Assembly (NCBI GenBank): GCA_045604025.1
Contig: JAZUNG010000008.1
Coordinates: 1-9,551 of the forward strand
Source of the DNA: RGIG5612 sp045604025
GTDB lineage: Bacteria; Bacillota; Clostridia; Lachnospirales; Lachnospiraceae
DNA: 9,551 nucleotides
Direction: 5' to 3'
Both the position numbers and the translations under genes were made by a program. The notes under the pieces are model-generated. The model saw nothing but the letters and a program-made list of their open reading frames with translations, searched no databases and was not told the origin of the DNA. This document shows, one piece after another, positions 6,739 through 9,551 of this stretch. Positions within the stretch are counted from its first letter, which is position 1, and each line of letters begins with the position of its first letter.

Positions 6739-7473
6739 GTTACTGTCCTGAGCCTGGTAGATCGCCGGCAGCAGATCCAGGCAGTCACATAGGATCTCCG
6801 CCGGACGCTTCATTCTGTCAAAAGCATCTGTTGCGTCAACCTCTTTTTCAAATACCCAACTCTCCAGATCCAGCGTCTTTATGCCTGTGCATCCGGCAAA
6901 CATCCTCTTCATGGAAGTGACTGATCCCATATCCCATGAATTCAGATCCAGACTTTGCAGGCTCTCACACGCCCCAAACATACTGTCACATTCAATCAGA
7001 GAATCGGTAACCTTCATGGCCTCAACGGTATCCAGAGCAAGCAGATTATAACAGTTACAGAACATCCGGCTGGCGTGTTCCAGTTTTTCCAGCTTCCATC
7101 CCGGCCCCATTTTGATCTCCTCAAGGCTGATACAGGACTCAAACATAGCTTTTGCACCCCTCAGCCGTTTAAGTTCCCATGCCGACAGATCCAGCGAAAT
7201 CAGAGAACTGCATCCAGCAAACATGAAATTCGTAGTGACACACCAGGAAACGTCCAGATGGGCCAGATCGGCTGAAACAAGATCTTTCATATCCTGGAAC
7301 ATATACTCGCCATTGATAATTCTGGCTCCGGGCAAAGCAGTCACGGAACGCACCTTATCTGTAATATTCCTGAATGGCGCTCTTTCATCAATAAATCCCC
7401 TGATCGTTAACTCACCGGTAGTCTGATTCAACGTCCATCCTTTACCCCTGATGATCCGATCAAATAGTCCCAT
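6478..7473 (-). CDS. DUF285/BspA-like repeat protein, N-terminal part, 331 aa, ends at in-frame TGA
   Basis: N-terminal part of a leucine-rich-repeat-like protein of the DUF285 (BspA-like) type. It starts without a signal peptide ('MGLFDRIIRGKGWTLNQ'), so it should stay in the cytoplasm, unlike classical BspA surface proteins. After a header ('GWTLNQTTGELTIRG', 12-26) come repeats with cores MFAGC (84-88), MFESC (110-114), MFCNC (137-141), MFGAC (165-169) and MFAGC (191-195), each followed by an LxxLDLxxW-like stretch. Module 2 begins near residue 246 with MFYGC at 302-306. The ORF ends in the middle of the next repeat at 'GMFHF', where TGA replaces the conserved Cys. The ATG at 7473 is chosen because AGGAAGG (7481-7487) lies 7 bases upstream; the frame is open a little further to a TTG at 7512. 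Likely role is a protein-interaction scaffold; partner unknown. Confidence 0.88.
   Translation of the reverse strand: MGLFDRIIRGKGWTLNQTTGELTIRGFIDERAPFRNITDKVRSVTALPGARIINGEYMFQDMKDLVSADLAHLDVSWCVTTNFMFAGCSSLISLDLSAWELKRLRGAKAMFESCISLEEIKMGPGWKLEKLEHASRMFCNCYNLLALDTVEAMKVTDSLIECDSMFGACESLQSLDLNSWDMGSVTSMKRMFAGCTGIKTLDLESWVFEKEVDATDAFDRMKRPAEILCDCLDLLPAIYQAQDSNWMGWQILFNEYTLVIDGWLLNWDQGDERGLPPWYRYADYIKHVVCKHGAMAKTCSNMFYGCMLLEEADLTNLDTTDVTSFDGMFHF
6739..7440 (-). repeat. Protein module 1 of 3: header plus DUF285 repeats
   Basis: Residues about 12-245. The header 'GWTLNQTTGELTIRG' resembles the strand-rich 'W-L-(x)-GTLTISG' lead-in common in BspA-like proteins. It is followed by 'GARIINGEYMFQDMKDLVSA' and at least five units with an MFxxC core. 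The module ends in a degenerate unit ('AFDRMKRPAEILCDCLDLL'). Boundaries are approximate. Confidence 0.65.
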
Positions 7474-7578
7474 ACCTGTTCCTTCCTCTTTTAAAGATGC
7501 TTTGTTTCGCAAGCCATGACAAATACTCTGTAAGTTGTAACCTCATTTCCTTGACAGCGAAGCGACGGTCTCCACATG

Positions 7579-7606
7579 TGCAGTGGCGGCAAAACGATCC
7601 ACTGCA
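7579..7606. other. Hairpin downstream of the 320-residue gene
   Basis: TGCAGTGG (7579-7586) and CCACTGCA (7599-7606) form a perfect 8-base-pair stem with a 12-base loop. It begins 8 bases after the stop of the minus-strand gene at 7615-8577 and lies in the 141-base gap before the DUF285 gene. There is no T run on its minus-strand 3' side, so it is not a textbook intrinsic terminator; it could act in RNA processing or partial termination. I see no good promoter for the DUF285 gene in the rest of this gap. Confidence 0.35.
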
Positions 7607-7614
7607 GTACCGCT

Positions 7615-8577
7615 TTATCGATATATGAGATCCTCGCAGAGGCTGGCTATCAGTTCATCTCTGTCCCAGCGTTCTTCTATCGTTTTTATCACCTCATAAT
7701 CATCAGGACTCAGCTTAAAGTTTTGTGCCTGATTCAGGAATTTGCGTATTGCGATCTCAGGTTCTTCCACAAGGCTGATGCCGCGGCACGGGCCTTCGTC
7801 GAGAAGTGCAGCCATGATTCTGCTGATACAGGTAAAACCCTTCTGCGTCAGGCGGGAGTCCAAAAGCGACGCTGCATCAGATTTGTTCCACGCCTCCAAC
7901 GCCGTATATGGCAGCATCACGCCGTTGTCCACGCCTTCTGCCAGAAACCACTTCCTGATTTCCCAGGTCTCCGGTTCCAGGAACACACATGCATGCACCC
8001 TGCCCCAGCCGTATACATTTTTTGCAATCTCAAATATCAGGTCATTGCCATCTTCCCATTTTTGGATAATGGGCAGACAAAACCAGGTGAATTCATTGCA
8101 ATAGGCGAGGTCTGTGATGATTTGCTTAAAGCCATGCACCTTATCTTCAGCTGCTTTATGATGCAGAGCAAGACCTATTTTCACAAGTTCTTTGTCCTTT
8201 GCCATGGCAATAAGATGCTTGCCGTAAGAATACGCATGGATTGGATTGATACTGTCTGCATTTTCTTCTACGATGGCAGACAGACCTCCTGCAAATTCAA
8301 GGGCTCTCCGGGTCTTAGTAAGTTTCAGAAAGAGTTCGTCCGCAGTATCGATATGCCCACCTACCACTGCATTCAAGGCATCTATAAGAAGGTCTGCCTC
8401 CTCATCGTTTAGTTTCCCCGGCTGCGTATGAAAATAAGTGATCCCATCCTGTGCACCATCAGCGAAAAGAAGGCTGCTTTCATCATCCGGATCATTCGGC
8501 AGAATAAATTCGCGTGGCAGCCTTCCTTCACTGTTCAGGTTTTCTCTGATAATCGCCAGAATCGGCTTGTCGTACAT
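7615..8577 (-). CDS. Hypothetical soluble protein, 320 aa
   Basis: I cannot assign a function. The protein looks wholly cytoplasmic and largely alpha-helical, with no signal peptide or membrane segment. It opens with 'MYDKPILAIIRENL' and 'GRLPREFILPNDPDD', then 'FADGAQDGITYFH' (39-51). The middle and C-terminal parts are amphipathic helices with an 'AYSYGKHLIAMAKDKELVKI' stretch (114-133), which could fold as a helical-repeat scaffold. I have an uncertain memory that similar clostridial proteins carry the database label 'limonene hydroxylase'; no cofactor-binding or catalytic motif here supports that label and I do not adopt it. AAAGGA (8585-8590) lies 7 bases before the ATG at 8577. The gene follows the DUF4143 ATPase fragment by 24 bases and may be co-transcribed with it. 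Confidence 0.8.
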   Translation of the reverse strand: MYDKPILAIIRENLNSEGRLPREFILPNDPDDESSLLFADGAQDGITYFHTQPGKLNDEEADLLIDALNAVVGGHIDTADELFLKLTKTRRALEFAGGLSAIVEENADSINPIHAYSYGKHLIAMAKDKELVKIGLALHHKAAEDKVHGFKQIITDLAYCNEFTWFCLPIIQKWEDGNDLIFEIAKNVYGWGRVHACVFLEPETWEIRKWFLAEGVDNGVMLPYTALEAWNKSDAASLLDSRLTQKGFTCISRIMAALLDEGPCRGISLVEEPEIAIRKFLNQAQNFKLSPDDYEVIKTIEERWDRDELIASLCEDLIYR

Positions 8578-8601
8578 GTTTTTTTCCTTTACGTTTTATT
8601 G

Positions 8602-9537
8602 TCATTCATGCTTCAGCAGCCAGTCTGATAAATTATGAATCTTAATGCCTTCATAGTCATAGGTCGCATGTCTGGTATTGGCCAGGATCATTTTTGGATA
8701 GGCATCCTTGATCTTCAGCAAAGGATCATACTCCCGCTCAATGGTCTCCGGGCGTGAGATATCATCGCTGACCTGAACATATATCTTTTCATCGCCGCGG
8801 ATTGCCACAAAATCCACTTCTTTCTGATACAGCTTTCCAACGTAGACTTCATAACCTCTTCTCATCAGCTCAATGCAGACAATATTTTCATACATCCGTC
8901 CATAATCAAGATTCCGTCTGCCAAGTCTGGCAAAGCGTATGCCGGTATCGCTCAGATAGTACTTCACGGAAGTCTTCAGGTATTTTTTCCCACGGATATC
9001 ATATCGGCGTACGCCATAGAAAACATATGCATCGCACAGATATTTGATATAGTTTCCGACCGTTTTGTGATTGGTCACAACCACATTTGCTGTCAGCGTG
9101 TCGCTGATATTGTTGGGAGAAGTCAGGTTGGACACATTATCCATCATGAACTCTGCCAGATGCTCCAGCGTCGTTGTATCCGGCAGGTGATACTTCGTAA
9201 CCAGGTCCCGGTTGATGATCGTATCGTAAACGTCTCTGATATAGTTTGTCCGGTCTCTCTCCGTGCGGTATTCATAGGAGCCAGCCAGACCGCCCTTGAT
9301 CACATAATCATCGAAGAGCTTTGCTTTATCCTGCTCATCTGCATAGTAACGGCAGAATTCCGCGAAGCTGAACGGGAAAACATGGATCTCAATATTGCGC
9401 CCCGTAAACAGCGTTGTCAGATCGGAACTCAGGAGAAATGCATTGGAGCCGGTGATATAAAGATCATATTTCCGGGATGTATGCAGACTGTTGATTGCAA
9501 GTTCAAACTTCTCACAGAAGTCGGAGGCCAAGCGGTC
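8602..9537 (-). CDS. AAA family ATPase with DUF4143 domain, N-terminus missing (frameshift at window edge)
   Basis: C-terminal portion of an ATPase of the AAA_14/DUF4143 type; members are usually around 400 residues with a Walker A motif near the N-terminus. Visible are 'DLYITGSNAFLLSSDLTTLF' (23-42, sensor-1 region), 'TGRNIEI' (with the likely arginine finger) and 'FPFSFAEF'. The DUF4143 part ends with 'GRMYENIVCIELMRRGYEV' and 'KEVDFVAIRGDEKIYVQVS', a PD-(D/E)XK-like core whose last catalytic position is not Lys. Numbering is from a TTG at 9531, which has no ribosome binding site and is not a believable start. Upstream the frame meets TAA at 9538-9540, while the next frame reads I-V-F-L, what normally precedes the Walker B 'DEIQ'. 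The Walker A part would lie beyond 9551. It is probably a pseudogene or an assembly-edge artefact; family role is poorly defined. Confidence 0.85.
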   Translation of the reverse strand, partial: DRLASDFCEKFELAINSLHTSRKYDLYITGSNAFLLSSDLTTLFTGRNIEIHVFPFSFAEFCRYYADEQDKAKLFDDYVIKGGLAGSYEYRTERDRTNYIRDVYDTIINRDLVTKYHLPDTTTLEHLAEFMMDNVSNLTSPNNISDTLTANVVVTNHKTVGNYIKYLCDAYVFYGVRRYDIRGKKYLKTSVKYYLSDTGIRFARLGRRNLDYGRMYENIVCIELMRRGYEVYVGKLYQKEVDFVAIRGDEKIYVQVSDDISRPETIEREYDPLLKIKDAYPKMILANTRHATYDYEGIKIHNLSDWLLKHE

Positions 9538-9551
9538 TTAGGAAGACAATG
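9538..9551 (-). pseudogene. Displaced-frame remnant of the ATPase before the lesion
   Basis: Read on the minus strand from 9550, ATT GTC TTC CTA gives I-V-F-L, the hydrophobic strand expected just before the Walker B Asp-Glu of this ATPase family. The downstream family sequence resumes in a different frame at 'LASDFCEKFELAINSL'. Only about 9 bases separate the two anchors where a 'DEIQ'-type motif and linker would need more, so a small deletion with frameshift is likely. The piece is very short, so this is tentative. Confidence 0.4.

Noticed and set aside
5353..7473. Reassigned genetic code with TGA read as an amino acid
   Set aside because: TGA is used as a normal stop by the DUF4143 gene, tryptophans in all genes use TGG, and no other internal TGA appears in the clear genes.
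7576..8412. 278-codon plus-strand ORF opposite the 320-residue gene
   Set aside because: The minus-strand ORF is longer, has a good ribosome binding site and balanced soluble-protein composition; the plus-strand translation is Cys-, His- and Phe-rich, typical of an antisense shadow.

Overview
The window looks like a chromosomal segment from an anaerobic member of the Bacillota, most likely a gut- or rumen-type Clostridia (Lachnospiraceae-like). This is inferred from strong AAGGAGG-type ribosome binding sites, short intergenic gaps, standard code use with TGG for tryptophan, and protein families common in that group: a DUF4143-type ATPase, DUF285 leucine-rich-repeat proteins, and a cytoplasmic GH3 glycosidase of the subfamily with an EF-hand-like N-terminus. 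No rRNA, tRNA, CRISPR array, insertion sequence or phage gene was seen.

Layout. At the left edge a small unknown gene (10-468, minus) is divergent from a two-gene plus-strand operon: an MBL-fold metallo-hydrolase (651-1538) and a Gfo/Idh/MocA oxidoreductase (1553-2542). The divergent region holds a good sigma-70-type promoter for each direction, and the -35 of the plus promoter lies inside a palindrome. The operon runs convergently into a GH3 beta-glycosidase (2548-4800, minus) with only 5 bases between the stop codons; a hairpin spans both stops. Everything to the right is on the minus strand: an unknown 141-residue protein (4866-5291), a DUF285/BspA-like repeat protein in two pieces (5353-6477 and 6478-7473), an unknown 320-residue protein (7615-8577), and the C-terminal part of an AAA ATPase with a DUF4143 domain (8602-9537) whose reading frame is broken at the right edge.

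The best observation is in the DUF285 region. The two repeat ORFs are not separate genes: they lie in the same frame, separated only by one TGA at 6478-6480. That TGA falls exactly where the conserved Cys of an 'MFxxC' repeat should be. Restoring it gives one 706-residue protein without a signal peptide, built from three tandem modules, each with a beta-type header followed by DUF285 repeats. A nonsense mutation or sequencing error is the simplest explanation; recoding is possible but unsupported.

How the genes may work together: the oxidoreductase, metallo-hydrolase and GH3 enzyme suggest intracellular handling of sugars or glycosides, but the substrate cannot be read from sequence. The right half is an accessory-looking row of soluble proteins of unknown role with two damaged genes, suggesting relaxed selection or recent decay there. 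I see no convincing defence system or other clearly new system in the window.
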